From positions 1-64,000 of the forward strand of contig NZ_JABBGE010000015.1 of the NCBI RefSeq assembly GCF_012927245.1: a stretch of DNA of 64,000 nucleotides, read 5' to 3'. Below the pieces are notes generated by a model that searched no databases, was not told the origin of the DNA, and was given only the letters and a program-made list of their open reading frames with translations. The stretch comes from Streptomyces sp. R302 (lineage in GTDB: Bacteria > Actinomycetota > Actinomycetes > Streptomycetales > Streptomycetaceae). Below are positions 8,373 through 17,800 of the stretch, one piece after another (the stretch's first letter is position 1; every line of letters starts with the position of its first letter). A program made the translations under genes and the position numbers.

Positions 8373-8445
8373 GCCTCCGTAGCTCAGGGGATAGAGCACC
8401 GCTCTCCTAAAGCGGGTGTCGCAGGTTCGAATCCTGCCGGGGGCA
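8373..8445 (+). tRNA. tRNA-Arg (anticodon CCT)
   Basis: Full cloverleaf of 73 nt without encoded CCA: acceptor GCCTCCG pairs with CGGGGGC (one G-T pair), D-arm GCTC/GAGC, anticodon loop CTCCTAA giving CCT, T-arm GCAGG-TTCGAAT-CCTGC. Its 3' half is the attachment site of the integrated element, and insertion keeps the tRNA intact. Confidence 0.95.
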
Positions 8446-8449
8446 CAAG
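8399..8449 (+). other. attL, 51-bp direct repeat
   Basis: A 51-bp sequence covering the tRNA anticodon stem to just past its 3' end is repeated exactly at 21068-21118. This is the integrase-side junction of the element. Confidence 0.92.
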
Positions 8450-8452
8450 CCG

Positions 8453-8494
8453 AAGGGCCAGCTCACAGGGGTTTTTCCCCGGAGCTGGCCCTTT
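8453..8494. terminator. Hairpin terminator after tRNA-Arg and integrase
   Basis: A 12-bp stem (AAGGGCCAGCTC / GAGCTGGCCCTT) with T on the 3' side, between the tRNA and the converging integrase gene. It can serve both directions. Confidence 0.75.
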
Positions 8495-8516
8495 CGCATG
8501 ATCACGCCCGTGCCAC

Positions 8517-9661
8517 CTACGTGCCAGAAGGCGGCGAATCACCCTCCCCACGGGACCGGCGGATCATCTCCCCGAGCTTCCCCGCGATGTGCTGATCACG
8601 GTCGCTCGTCATGTGCTGATAGATCAGCGCGGCCCGGGTCGTGCTGTGCCCCATCCGCGTCATCAGCTCACGCGTGCTCGCGCCGGCGCTGGAGGCGAGC
8701 GTGTTCCCGGTGTGGCGAAGATCGTGAAAGTGCACGTCACCGGAGACGCCGGCCTCTGCGCGCGCGGCCGTCCAGTCGTCGCGGAAGTTGCTCCGCCGAA
8801 GCAGACCGCCACGGGGCCCCTGGAAGAGGTGACCGTCCTGCCCGGCCGCGGCGAAGCACTCCAGGTGGTGAGTCAGCTCGGGGACGAGTTCAGCGGGGAA
8901 GGCGACCGGCCGGACGCCGGCGGCGGACTTCGGCGCCTTGTCGGCGAGCTTCCCGTTCTGAAGCTCCGACTGGGCCCGGCGGACGAGGACCACACAGCGG
9001 CTCAGGTCGAGGTCCCGGCGTCGCAGCGAGGCCAGCTCACCGAACCGGAGCGTGGTGAAGGCCGCGAGGAGGACGAGCGCCCGGTATCGAGCCTGGATGG
9101 CGTCGGCCACGGCGTACACCTCAGCGACCGTGAGGACGGGACGCTCTGGCACGTCGTAATGATCGGCTCCCTTGATGCGGCACGGGTTGCGGCGGATCAG
9201 CTCGTCGTCGACCGCCGTGTTGAGGATCGCTCTCAGGAGCTGGTACGCCTTGACCACGGTGGGCTCGCCCACGCCGGCTTCCAGCAGGGCGGTACGCCAG
9301 GCCCGGACGCGGGGTGTGGTGATGGCGGCAAGGGTTCCGGTGCCGAAGGTCGGCTTGATGTGCAACCGGAGCACGCCCTCGTTCCGCTCCCGGGAACGGT
9401 CCTCCAGCTTGCGGTGCTTCAGCCAGTCATCGGCGTACGGGCCGAAGGCGATCTTGCCCGCGTCGGGTGCCTGATAAGTGCCCCGGACGATCTCCGCCTC
9501 GATGGTGGTCAGCCCACATCCGCGTCGGTCTTCGTCGCGAAGGTCTGCGGCGCGGCCTTCGTCTCGCCGGACAGAGGGTCGCGATAGCGGGCCTGCCAAC
9601 GGCCAGACGCGAGCTGCCGCACGGTCCCGAACCGGCGGCGCCGGCCTTTGCGGTTCGCCAT
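8517..9661 (-). pseudogene. AICE tyrosine integrase, apparently frameshifted near residue 48
   Basis: The reading frame from ATG 9661 gives MANRKGRRRRFGTVRQLASG, the usual N-terminus of AICE integrases, and continues to TFATKTDADV. There a TGA (9511-9509) follows. The rest, starting LTTIEAEIVRG, is in another frame; one missing base around 9512-9517 would restore the usual DADVWLTTIE. The catalytic domain is intact, with Arg (TTLRFGELASLRR), HDLRHTGN, MGHST and the nucleophile Tyr (ALIYQH). The start overlaps the excisionase stop (TGATG), so the two are coupled. It would recombine attP with tRNA-Arg. If the frameshift is real, the arm-binding region is separated from the catalytic part and the element may be locked in place; sequencing error is possible. 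Confidence 0.8.
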
Positions 9662-9864
9662 CACGCCACCTTCCCGAAACGCCGGACGATGGGCTGCACG
9701 GTGTGGGTCTCGATGTACGCCTGCACCGCGGGCTCCGGGATGCGGACGTGCCGCCCGACCTTGACGAAGGTGATGCGCCGTTCCTCGATCAGGCGCCGAG
9801 GGAACCGGACGGAGGTGCCGAGGAGTTCGGCGACCTGGTCCACGGTGAGCAGACGGACGGACAT
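9661..9864 (-). CDS. xis: Excisionase-type helix-turn-helix protein
   Basis: 67 aa from ATG 9864, preferred because AGGGGAG lies 8 nt upstream; GTG codons at 9873 and 9870 are alternatives. The winged helix-turn-helix reads LLTVDQVAELLGTSVRFPRRLIEERRITFVKVGRHVRIPEPAV, as in AICE excisionases. It binds attachment DNA and directs integrase toward excision. The start lies only a few bases after the RepSA stop and the stop overlaps the integrase ATG, making a rep-xis-int operon. Confidence 0.88.
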   Translation of the reverse strand: MSVRLLTVDQVAELLGTSVRFPRRLIEERRITFVKVGRHVRIPEPAVQAYIETHTVQPIVRRFGKVA

Positions 9865-9866
9865 GG

Positions 9867-11275
<1,409 letters not shown>

Positions 11276-11279
<4 letters not shown>

Positions 11280-11455
11280 TTCCCGGCGCGGGCGAGGGCG
11301 GTGGGGGCGGTGCGGGTGCCGGTGCCCTTGCAGGCGGGGCAGGTGGCGGCGAGGGTGCGGCGCTGGCCGTCCTGGGTGGTGCCGGTGGTGATGTGGACTA
11401 CGGGGAAGCCGTCGCAGTGGGAGCAGACGCGGGCGGGCGGGGTCTGGGGCATCAT
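11276..11455 (-). CDS. Small two-CxxC protein upstream of repSA
   Basis: 59 aa: MMPQTPPARVCSHCDGF, then ATCPACKGTGTRTAP. Two CxxC pairs could hold one zinc ion, as in DnaJ-like zinc knuckles. It is translationally coupled to repSA through a GTGA overlap. Small proteins of this type occur at the same place in other AICEs; the function is not known. The C-x-x-C-x-G-x-G pattern and the tight coupling make it credible despite its size. Confidence 0.7.
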
Positions 11456-11546
11456 GAGGTTTCCCTTTCGGGTCCGGTGGATCTGGAATGGGGTGAAGGC
11501 GCCCGGGGCGGCGGAAGTTTGGCGACCGAGGCCGCCCCGGGGGCCG

Positions 11547-12095
11547 CTAGCGGGTGTTGCGCCTGCCGTGGCCCTTGACCGCGTACATCGACGCGTCGGC
11601 GGCCGAGAGGGCGTCGGTGAGGACCGGGACCGGCAGCTGGTCGCGGTGGCAGTGCCCGACCGAAGCGGAGACCGGCAGGGCGTGCCCGCGGTGGGTGATC
11701 GGCTCGTCCAGCGCGGCCCGGAGCTCGGCGAGGCCGGGGGTGCGAGCGGGGTCGGTGACGATGGCGGCGAACTCGTCTCCGCCGAGGCGGGCGGCGATGC
11801 CGTGACGGCCGCACCAGTCAGCGAGCCTGTCGGCGGTGGTGGTGAGGACGGTGTCGCCGGCGGCGTGGCCGTGGGTGTCGTTGATGGCCTTGAAGTCGTC
11901 CAGGTCGACCAGGACCACGAGCGCGTTCGGGTGCTTGCTCATGAGGTGGTCGGCGCGGGCGGTCCATCCGGCGCGGGTGTGCAGGCCGGTGAGCGGGTCG
12001 CGGCGGGCGGTGGCCAGGCGGCGCCAGAGCAGCCCGCCGTGCAGGGCCCAGCCCAGAGCCGGTAAGCCCGCCGCCGCGATCGTCTGCGTGTCCAC
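11547..12095 (-). CDS. GGDEF-domain protein (putative diguanylate cyclase) in AICE transfer operon
   Basis: 182 aa from GTG 12095, 6 nt after the stop of the SpdD-like gene. A short hydrophobic lead (AAAGLPALGWALHGGLLW) is followed by a full GGDEF domain: RDPLTGLHTRAGW, VVLVDLDDFKAINDTHGHAAGD, the catalytic ARLGGDEFAAIV, and a C-terminal ADASMYAVKGHGR. Such domains make cyclic di-GMP from two GTP. The RxxD product-inhibition site normally just upstream is absent (CGRHGIAARL). In Streptomyces cyclic di-GMP acts through BldD on development, so the element could influence host sporulation; that is inference. A diverged, non-enzymatic role is possible. Confidence 0.85.
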   Translation of the reverse strand: MDTQTIAAAGLPALGWALHGGLLWRRLATARRDPLTGLHTRAGWTARADHLMSKHPNALVVLVDLDDFKAINDTHGHAAGDTVLTTTADRLADWCGRHGIAARLGGDEFAAIVTDPARTPGLAELRAALDEPITHRGHALPVSASVGHCHRDQLPVPVLTDALSAADASMYAVKGHGRRNTR

Positions 12096-12100
12096 GGCAG

Positions 12101-12418
12101 CTACCGACCCTTCTGCATGTCGCGGACCAGGAGCCGGAGCACGACCGCGACGACGGCGATGGACGCGGCGCTGATGGCGACGGCGAGGAGCATGGAGACC
12201 AGGACGGCGCCGACGACCAGGACGACGGCGCCACCACCCGCGGCGAGGGCGACCGCGCTGCCGGGGGTGAGCTGGACCGAGCCGCGGGGCGTGGTGGACG
12301 GGGCGGGGGCGGGGGCCGGGACCACGATCGGGGTCGGGGTGGTCACCGGTTCGGTTCGGGTCGGGGGGATGGGGTGGACGGGCGGGAGCGGGTTGACCGG
12401 GATGCGGGGCTGGAGCAT
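12101..12418 (-). CDS. SpdD-like spread protein
   Basis: 105 aa. A Pro/Thr-rich half (residues 1-50) is followed by one long hydrophobic region, about 55-95 (ALAAGGGAVVLVVGAVLVSMLLAVAISAAS interrupted only by small residues), ending RLLVRDMQKGR. This layout and place in the operon fit SpdD, a membrane protein that helps transferred AICE or plasmid DNA spread between hyphal compartments. ATG 12418 has GGGAG 8 nt upstream. Confidence 0.75.
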   Translation of the reverse strand: MLQPRIPVNPLPPVHPIPPTRTEPVTTPTPIVVPAPAPAPSTTPRGSVQLTPGSAVALAAGGGAVVLVVGAVLVSMLLAVAISAASIAVVAVVLRLLVRDMQKGR

Positions 12419-12430
12419 GGCGGGGTCTCC

Positions 12431-12586
12431 CTACTTGGCGATGGGGTCGATGACCGGGGTGAGGAGGCTGTCGGCGAGGAGGTAGCCGCCGAGGAGAAGG
12501 GCGGCGACGAGCCACCAGGGCGGGCGGATGAGTTTGATTCCGAGGCCACCGACGACGATCAGGGCGAGCCAGAGCGGGACGTCCAT
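12431..12586 (-). CDS. Small two-helix membrane protein of the transfer operon
   Basis: 51 aa, starting MDVPLWLALIVVGGLGIKLI, a charged/aromatic break (RPPWW), then a second hydrophobic helix ending PVIDPIAK. AAGGAG lies 8 nt before the ATG. It sits between the SpdD-like gene and a mobile-element transfer gene, where pSAM2-like elements carry small Spd membrane proteins. Role in spread of DNA between compartments is inferred from place. Confidence 0.7.
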   Translation of the reverse strand: MDVPLWLALIVVGGLGIKLIRPPWWLVAALLLGGYLLADSLLTPVIDPIAK

Positions 12587-12605
12587 GGGACGGGCTCCTT
12601 CGGGT

Positions 12606-12794
12606 TCAGCGGGGCTGGCAGCGGTGGGTGCGGGCGGCGAGTTCGGCGGCGGCGCGGGTGTTGTAGTCGGCGGAGAAGTCGCAGCCGGGGGCCGTGCACA
12701 CGGCGGTGTGCTTGGTCCGGCCGCGGCCGTCGCGGTGGGTGCCGACCTGCACCGGGCCGATCTTGATGACGTTGTGGAAGCGGTTGGGTCGCAC
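12606..12794 (-). CDS. Mobile element transfer protein (small Spd family)
   Basis: 62 aa beginning MRPNRFHNVIKIGPVQVGTH, with two cysteines (VCTAPGCDF) and a His/Cys near the end (HRCQ) that could bind zinc. The VxKIGPVQVGTHxDxRGxTKHTA block is widely found in Streptomyces AICE and plasmid transfer operons. A strong AAGGAGGT lies 7-8 nt before the GTG start. It is soluble and probably accessory to intramycelial spread. Confidence 0.8.
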   Translation of the reverse strand: MRPNRFHNVIKIGPVQVGTHRDGRGRTKHTAVCTAPGCDFSADYNTRAAAELAARTHRCQPR

Positions 12795-12815
12795 GGGACG
12801 TACCTCCTTCCTGGG

Positions 12816-13517
12816 TCAGGCGAGCTGAAGGGCGATGGAGTCGGCGAGGGCAGAGGGCATGCCGTGGCGGGTGCGGAGGGTTTCCGCGTCGATCGGCCGC
12901 CCGGTCTGAGCCCGGTGCGCGTCCGCGATCTTCTGGGCGTGAGCCATCAGCGCGGGCGGCACCGCCACAGCTGGCACCGCAGGAACGGGCGCGGGTCCGA
13001 GCTGTTCTTCCTGCGCGGCAGGTTCCGGCTGGATCCCCACCGGTTCGGGTTCGGCCGGCGGAAGTTCGGGCGCCGGTTCCGGCGCCCGTTCCACGGTCAC
13101 TTCGGCCACCGGCTCCGGGACCGGTGCGGGTTCCGGGGCCGAGGTGGGTTCGGAGGTGGGATGGGCGTGGGCGAGGAGGGTGCCGCCGAGGAAGGCGATG
13201 GCGGGCCATCCGGCGACGAGGATCCGCAGCCAGGCCGGGACGTCGTTCATGTCGAGGAGTCCGGCGGTGGCGACGTTGGCGCCGAGGGACGCGATGAGGG
13301 CGATGGCGAACCAGAGCCAGGCGTCCCGGTTGCCGCTGTCGGTGCGCATCCGGCGCCAGGCGGCGACCAGGAGGAGGTCGACGGAGACCGGGTAGGCCCA
13401 CGCCTTCCATCCGTCCTGCCCGGCCGCCTCGGCCAGGTCGTGCAGGTGAGCGAAGGACAGGGCCCCGGCGATGACGGCCTGGATCAGGACGGCGTCGAGA
13501 CGGAAGGGGCGGAACAC
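12816..13517 (-). CDS. DUF2637 membrane protein, SpdB-like
   Basis: 233 aa. Four hydrophobic helices fall in residues 1-115 (AVIAGALSFAHLHDLA, YPVSVDLLLVAAW, WLWFAIALIASLGANVATAG, RILVAGWPAIAFLGGTLL), the DUF2637 core. A Pro/Glu-rich linker (about 120-195) leads to a C-terminal helix-turn-helix-like piece (DAETLRTRHGMPSALADSI). Such proteins are the SpdB2/SpdB-type spread proteins of AICEs. GTG start with AAAGGAGG upstream. It lies between traB and the small transfer genes. Confidence 0.82.
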   Translation of the reverse strand: MFRPFRLDAVLIQAVIAGALSFAHLHDLAEAAGQDGWKAWAYPVSVDLLLVAAWRRMRTDSGNRDAWLWFAIALIASLGANVATAGLLDMNDVPAWLRILVAGWPAIAFLGGTLLAHAHPTSEPTSAPEPAPVPEPVAEVTVERAPEPAPELPPAEPEPVGIQPEPAAQEEQLGPAPVPAVPAVAVPPALMAHAQKIADAHRAQTGRPIDAETLRTRHGMPSALADSIALQLA

Positions 13518-13595
13518 GCGGCCGCCTCCTTTCGGGCATGGGTCGGGTAGGGACCTGGCGTGAGACGGTCACGCCGACCGAGGGAGCAGGGGGTG

Positions 13596-14957
13596 TTACG
13601 AGGTGGCCGGGGCGGGCTTGACCAGCGGGTCGGACTCCACGACGTCGAGGGCGATGCCGTCGGTCTGGGCCGGGCGGTAGGCGGCGAGGGCGGGAAGGTC
13701 CGGGGTGAGGTCAGCGTGCTGGGCGCAGATGTCGGCGACCTCGGCGGCGGACAGTTCGGGGGTACGGATGCGGGTCCAGCCGCCGGAGGTGTCACCGGCC
13801 ACCGCGACGCCGGGCCGGTCCGGCGGGATCGCGGTCACGGCCACGACCGCGTCCGGGGCGATGTCCCCGAGTCCCATGTCGGCGGTCTGCTTGTCGTTGA
13901 CCCGGTGCACGACCCGGCCGGTGAGCTGGGCCCGCAGGGTGGTCGCGCCGCGGCCGAGGTCCGAGCCGAAGCGCTGCCCGCACACCTCCAGGTAGATGCC
14001 GGCCGCGCGGGCCATCTGCCCGAGCCGGATCATCTGCATGACCATCCGGTCCCGGCGTTCCTCGTCCTTCTTCCCCGCGACGAGGAACAGCTCCGCGACC
14101 TCGTCCACCAGGACCACGACCGGGACCGGACGTGCGGTCTCGGGCAGGGCCCAGATGTCGGCGACCCCGGCGAAGCTCAGCAGGTCGAAGCGGTCTTCCA
14201 TCTCCCCGACCAGGACGTCGAGCAGGCCGGACGCTTCCTCGGGGGTGGTGGCGAACCCCGACAGGCGGGGCGCGTACCCGCGCTGTTCCACACCCCGTTT
14301 GCAGTCGATGCCGACCAGGGCCACGTCGAGGCGGGCGAGCTGGGCGATGAGGTTGCGCTGATACATCGACTTGCCGGACTGGTTCGCACCGAGGGTCAGC
14401 GCGTGCGGGACCTTCAGGTAGTCCCGTACGAACGCCGACCCGTCCTCCCGCAGCGCCACCGGCACCGCCAACGAACCCGACAGACGCCGCCGGGAGCGCG
14501 GCATCCGGACCCGGCGCAGAACGTCGTAGCCGGTCATCCGCAGTTCCACGAACCCGGGCTTGGTCTCCACGACGTGCACGGAGTGGACGCCCCAGGCGTG
14601 CCGGAGGCGTTCGGAGGCCGCCATCACGTCGGCGGGCTCCAGACCGGCCGGGAGCCGCAGGGTGACCCGCATCCCGGTCGAAGTGCCCCGTACGCGGCGG
14701 ACCTTCGGCGGCACAGGCTGGACCTCGGAGCGGCGGGCGACGTTGCGGACCATGAACGCCCGCAGGCGGGACGGCTGCACCGTCAGCCCGCACACGTCCA
14801 TCGTCGCGTGATACGTCATCGCGAACCGCACCCGCGTAACCGGCAGACCGATCAGCGACCAGAACACCCGGGGCGCTCGGACCTTGGCGTAGCCAAGGCC
14901 GCCGGCGGTTGTGGCGAGCGGGAGGCCGACCTCCCATAAGGTCGAGATGTCAGCCAT
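13596..14957 (-). CDS. traSA: TraB/TraSA FtsK-like DNA translocase
   Basis: 453 aa. An N-terminal hydrophobic/basic segment is followed by the FtsK/SpoIIIE motor: Walker A GANQSGKS (about residue 190), GIDCKRG, Walker B VVVLVDEVAELF, and a sensor region QRFGSDLGRGATTLRAQ. This single protein moves double-stranded AICE DNA between mycelia by recognising short clt repeats, unlike relaxase-based systems. It is the main transfer gene and first large gene of the minus-strand operon, so it should fall under the KorSA-type repressor. Length matches pSAM2 TraSA-type proteins. Confidence 0.92.
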   Translation of the reverse strand: MADISTLWEVGLPLATTAGGLGYAKVRAPRVFWSLIGLPVTRVRFAMTYHATMDVCGLTVQPSRLRAFMVRNVARRSEVQPVPPKVRRVRGTSTGMRVTLRLPAGLEPADVMAASERLRHAWGVHSVHVVETKPGFVELRMTGYDVLRRVRMPRSRRRLSGSLAVPVALREDGSAFVRDYLKVPHALTLGANQSGKSMYQRNLIAQLARLDVALVGIDCKRGVEQRGYAPRLSGFATTPEEASGLLDVLVGEMEDRFDLLSFAGVADIWALPETARPVPVVVLVDEVAELFLVAGKKDEERRDRMVMQMIRLGQMARAAGIYLEVCGQRFGSDLGRGATTLRAQLTGRVVHRVNDKQTADMGLGDIAPDAVVAVTAIPPDRPGVAVAGDTSGGWTRIRTPELSAAEVADICAQHADLTPDLPALAAYRPAQTDGIALDVVESDPLVKPAPATS

Positions 14958-14959
14958 GG

Positions 14960-15292
14960 TCAGGCGCCCATCGGGGTGACCGCGACGGCGCGGAAGGAGA
15001 TGCCGTGGCGGGTCTGGCCGTTGAACGTGTTCTCCCAGTCCCGGGCCTTCAGCCCGATGACCGACACCGGCATACCCGGCATCAGCCCGTCGGGGAGACC
15101 GGTCTCCGGGACCGTCACCTGGTAGAGGTTGCCCTCCCCCTCGTCCGAGATCAGCAGGCCCACCGTGGAGAGACCGGCACCGGTCTCCCGGTCCGTGGCA
15201 CGCTCACCGGTCTGCTTGCTCACGAGCTTCGGCGTGGGAGCGGTCGCGACGAACACGACAGCGCTAGAAAGGTCGATCTTGAAGGACGGCAT
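14960..15292 (-). CDS. SCO3933-family regulatory protein of AICEs
   Basis: 110 aa from ATG 15292 (MPSFKIDLSSAVVFVATAPTPK), with GGAG 6-7 nt upstream. It contains a beta-rich region (GEGNLYQVTVPETGLPDGLMPGMPVSVIGLKARDWE) suggestive of an OB-like or small beta-barrel fold. The same protein is widespread as the first gene of AICE transfer operons. The molecular role is not established here. It is the gene directly behind the triple operator and abuts traB. Confidence 0.72.
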   Translation of the reverse strand: MPSFKIDLSSAVVFVATAPTPKLVSKQTGERATDRETGAGLSTVGLLISDEGEGNLYQVTVPETGLPDGLMPGMPVSVIGLKARDWENTFNGQTRHGISFRAVAVTPMGA

Positions 15293-15339
15293 CAGCACTC
15301 CTACGTTGTGGGGCAGCCCAAATGAGACCGCGGCACTCG

Positions 15340-15411
15340 CTGTCCTAGGACTGCGAGCGCTTGAGTAGATAGTGCCCAGCAGTCCTAGGACTGTCAACAG
15401 TCCTAGGGCTG
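15340..15411. promoter_or_regulatory. Three CCTAGG palindromes, KorSA-type operator cluster
   Basis: Sites at 15340-15353, 15380-15393 and 15398-15411 share CAGTCCTAGGACTG; the middle one is a perfect 14-bp palindrome and the others differ by one base. They fill the divergent promoter between the transfer operon and the GntR gene. The likely binder is the GntR/KorSA-type protein, repressing transfer and itself. Confidence 0.85.
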
Positions 15412-15444
15412 TGTTTGACTGGTTCCTGTTGAAAGGGGTTCGAG

Positions 15445-16239
15445 ATGGCGCCCAAGTGGCGGGAGCTGGCAGACAAGCTGGCTGAGCAGATCCGGAGGGG
15501 TGAGTACGAGCCTGGTCAGCGGTTGCCGCAGATCAGAGAGCTGGTCGAGGCGGGAGAGGGCTCGAAGGCCACGGTTCACGCCGCCTACAAGGCGCTGGAA
15601 GCCGAAGGGCTGGTCACCTCTTCCCGGGGCCACGGGACCGTCGTCCGCGAACGCGTACCGCTCAAGCGGCTCGGCATCGCCCGGTACGACAAGGCGAAGT
15701 GGCGCGACGGTGACGAGGTCGCCTTCATCGCGGATCGTGTCGCCTCAGGCCGGGCGTACCGCCGGAACGAGCAGACTCAGACCGTCAGCCTTGTCGAGGC
15801 ACCGTCCGCTGTGGCGGCAGCCCACGGCCTGGAGGCGGGGGCACCGGTCTACGCGCGGGCCCGACTCGTCAAGGAAGGCGACCAGCCGACTCATTCGCTG
15901 ACCAGCTACTACCGCCCCGAGCACGTGGAGGGCACTCGCTTGGTCGACCCGACTCCCGGACCGGCCGGCAGGGGCGGCGGATTCCGCGTCCTCTACGACG
16001 CTGGATACGAGATCGACCACATGAAGGAATCCCTGTTCGCCCGCACCCCGACGGCAGAGGAAGTGCGGATGCTCCAGCTTCCCCCTGGCGAACCCGTGGT
16101 CGAGCTCCACCGCACGACGTACACGGCCGCCGGCACCGTGGTCGAGTTCGCGATCGGGGTACACGCGGCGTCGCGCTTCGCGTGGGAGTACGACTTCAAG
16201 GTCCCCGACTCGGCACAGCCTCAGGAAGGCCAGCAGTGA
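15445..16239 (+). CDS. korSA: GntR/HutC-family repressor, KorSA-like
   Basis: 264 aa. The N-terminal winged helix (WRELADKLAEQIRRGEYEPGQRLPQIRELVEAGEGSKATVHAAYKALEAEGLV) is GntR type. The C-terminal UTRA ligand domain (about 100-255) has LFARTPTAEEVRMLQLPPGEPVVELHR. In pSAM2, KorSA of this family represses pra and so keeps replication and transfer off. Here it faces the transfer operon across three palindromes, which fits the same job. The stop overlaps the next gene start (GTGA), so they are co-transcribed. Confidence 0.88.
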   Translation: MAPKWRELADKLAEQIRRGEYEPGQRLPQIRELVEAGEGSKATVHAAYKALEAEGLVTSSRGHGTVVRERVPLKRLGIARYDKAKWRDGDEVAFIADRVASGRAYRRNEQTQTVSLVEAPSAVAAAHGLEAGAPVYARARLVKEGDQPTHSLTSYYRPEHVEGTRLVDPTPGPAGRGGGFRVLYDAGYEIDHMKESLFARTPTAEEVRMLQLPPGEPVVELHRTTYTAAGTVVEFAIGVHAASRFAWEYDFKVPDSAQPQEGQQ

Positions 16240-16919
16240 TCTCGACGCAGGACTGGGCCGACACGCGACTCCTCTGGGAGTACCACCAGATGGGGCACGC
16301 CCCCCGGCCCTGCTCGGTGGCGATCGGTCTCGGGAGCCACGACCTTGGCGTAGCCGACACCGCAGTCGACCTGTACCGGCGCGGCCTGGCTCCCCTTCTC
16401 GTCTTCACTGGAGCCACCAGCCCCACGACACGGGAACGCATGCCCCGCGGCGAAGCTGTCCACTACCACGAGCGGGCCCTCGAACTCGGCGTCCCGGCAT
16501 CGGCCGTGCTCGTGGAACCGCGTGCCCGGAACACCGGGGAGAACATTCGGTTCTCCCGAGACCTGCTCGCCGAGGCCGGCGTCGAGGTGACCTCCGTCCT
16601 GCTGATCAGCAAGCCGTACGAGGAACGCCGCGCGTACGCCACAGCCAGGAAGTTGTGGCCCGAGGTCGAGATCGTGAGCGCCTCAAGCCCGATGACGCTC
16701 CACGACTACGTCGGCTCGATCGGTGATCCCCGCTTGGTAATCGACATGCTGGTAGGCGCCCTGCAGCGGCTCCTCGTCTATCCGGAGCAGGGCTTCATGA
16801 TCAGCCAGCCGATGCCGGCAGAAGTGACCGCGGCGTACGAGCGTCTGCGCGACGCCGGATTCACCAGCCGCCTTCTCCGCAACGATCAGGGTCAGCCCCT
16901 CAGCCAGACCCGGCGGTGA
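16236..16919 (+). CDS. YdcF-family (DUF218) protein
   Basis: 227 aa from a GTG at 16236 coupled to the repressor stop. DUF218 hallmarks: SVAIGLGSHDLGVADTAVDLYRRGLAP, LVFTGAT, ERMPRGEAVHYHERALELGVPASAVLVEPRARNTGENIRFSRDLL, and VLLISKPYEERRA. YdcF proteins bind S-adenosylmethionine or nucleotides in some cases; the biological role is unknown. This family commonly follows the GntR gene in AICEs. The last 28 bp overlap the convergent NERD gene. Confidence 0.82.
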   Translation: MISTQDWADTRLLWEYHQMGHAPRPCSVAIGLGSHDLGVADTAVDLYRRGLAPLLVFTGATSPTTRERMPRGEAVHYHERALELGVPASAVLVEPRARNTGENIRFSRDLLAEAGVEVTSVLLISKPYEERRAYATARKLWPEVEIVSASSPMTLHDYVGSIGDPRLVIDMLVGALQRLLVYPEQGFMISQPMPAEVTAAYERLRDAGFTSRLLRNDQGQPLSQTRR

Positions 16920-17800
16920 CGAGCCACCGCGTAGACGGCCTCGACCTGTTCGGCGGTGAGACGCCCAGTGAGTGGCCCCAGTGCTGCTATCTCCCGCTCT
17001 TGGCAGACGCGGACCGCGCCCTGAGGGTTGGACTGGCGTAGGGACTCCACGCCCACGAAGACCAGCATGGGTTCGACCGGCACGTCGAAGTCGCAGTACC
17101 GCTGAAGGGCTCGTCGAACGAAGTCCGCCTCAGTCTTGCTCGCGGCGGCGTAGGGGCGAGGGGGACCCCCGTTGACCTTGACCATGGTGTCCCCTACCCA
17201 GACCGCCGCCCCGCGGTGGGTCTTGGTGTTGATCGTGAACACCCCGCCCGGCCCGATCAGCAAATGATCGATGTCGCCGCCGTTGCCCTTCTGGATCCCG
17301 TGGAGCGCGTGCCAGCCGGAACGGGATAAGCGAGCCAGCTCCCGCCCGACCTTCCTCTCCCCCTTGAGCCCGGTGTAGAAGCTGTCCCACTCCGAAGGCT
17401 GCCTCAGCAGTTTCGAACGGAGTCGCTGCATTGAGGATGGCCCCCGCTCAGCCATGGGTCCGATGAGCCGAGCGCCTGGTGGATTCCTGGCGAGATCTTC
17501 GCTGGGGGTGAGGGGCGGGAGGGATGCCGGCGGCGTCGCACCGTTGGGAGGAGGTAGCGTCTGACGAGGAGGAGCGTCGGCAGGCGAAGCCGAGCTTGCC
17601 GAACCAGCCGTATCGACAGTGAGCCCATCGCCGAGATGCGCACGAAGCAGGACCAGTGCTTCCCCCTGATACTGCCTCACCTTGATCGTTACGGTTCCGG
17701 TTGCGCGATCCGCCCATGCGACCGCAGTCCCGTCCGGGAGATTCACGTACAGCCGATCCCTGCCGTGCCGCTTCCACGACTTCACCGTGAGACCACTCAT
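16892..17800 (-). CDS. NERD-domain (nuclease-related) protein
   Basis: 302 aa from ATG 17800; an upstream in-frame start at 17830 is possible. An N-terminal beta-rich piece (SWKRHGRDRLYVNLPDGTAVAWADRATGTVTIK) and a Pro/Ala linker precede a NERD domain at about 160-280: GLKGERKVGRELARL, GGDIDHLLIGPGGVFTINTKTH, VEPMLVFVG. The D and K of the PD-(D/E)xK-like core are visible. NERD is predicted to cut or process DNA and is found in many mobile elements. Whether it serves defence, maintenance or replication here is unknown. It overlaps the YdcF gene tail to tail. Confidence 0.8.
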   Translation of the reverse strand: MSGLTVKSWKRHGRDRLYVNLPDGTAVAWADRATGTVTIKVRQYQGEALVLLRAHLGDGLTVDTAGSASSASPADAPPRQTLPPPNGATPPASLPPLTPSEDLARNPPGARLIGPMAERGPSSMQRLRSKLLRQPSEWDSFYTGLKGERKVGRELARLSRSGWHALHGIQKGNGGDIDHLLIGPGGVFTINTKTHRGAAVWVGDTMVKVNGGPPRPYAAASKTEADFVRRALQRYCDFDVPVEPMLVFVGVESLRQSNPQGAVRVCQEREIAALGPLTGRLTAEQVEAVYAVARHRRVWLRG

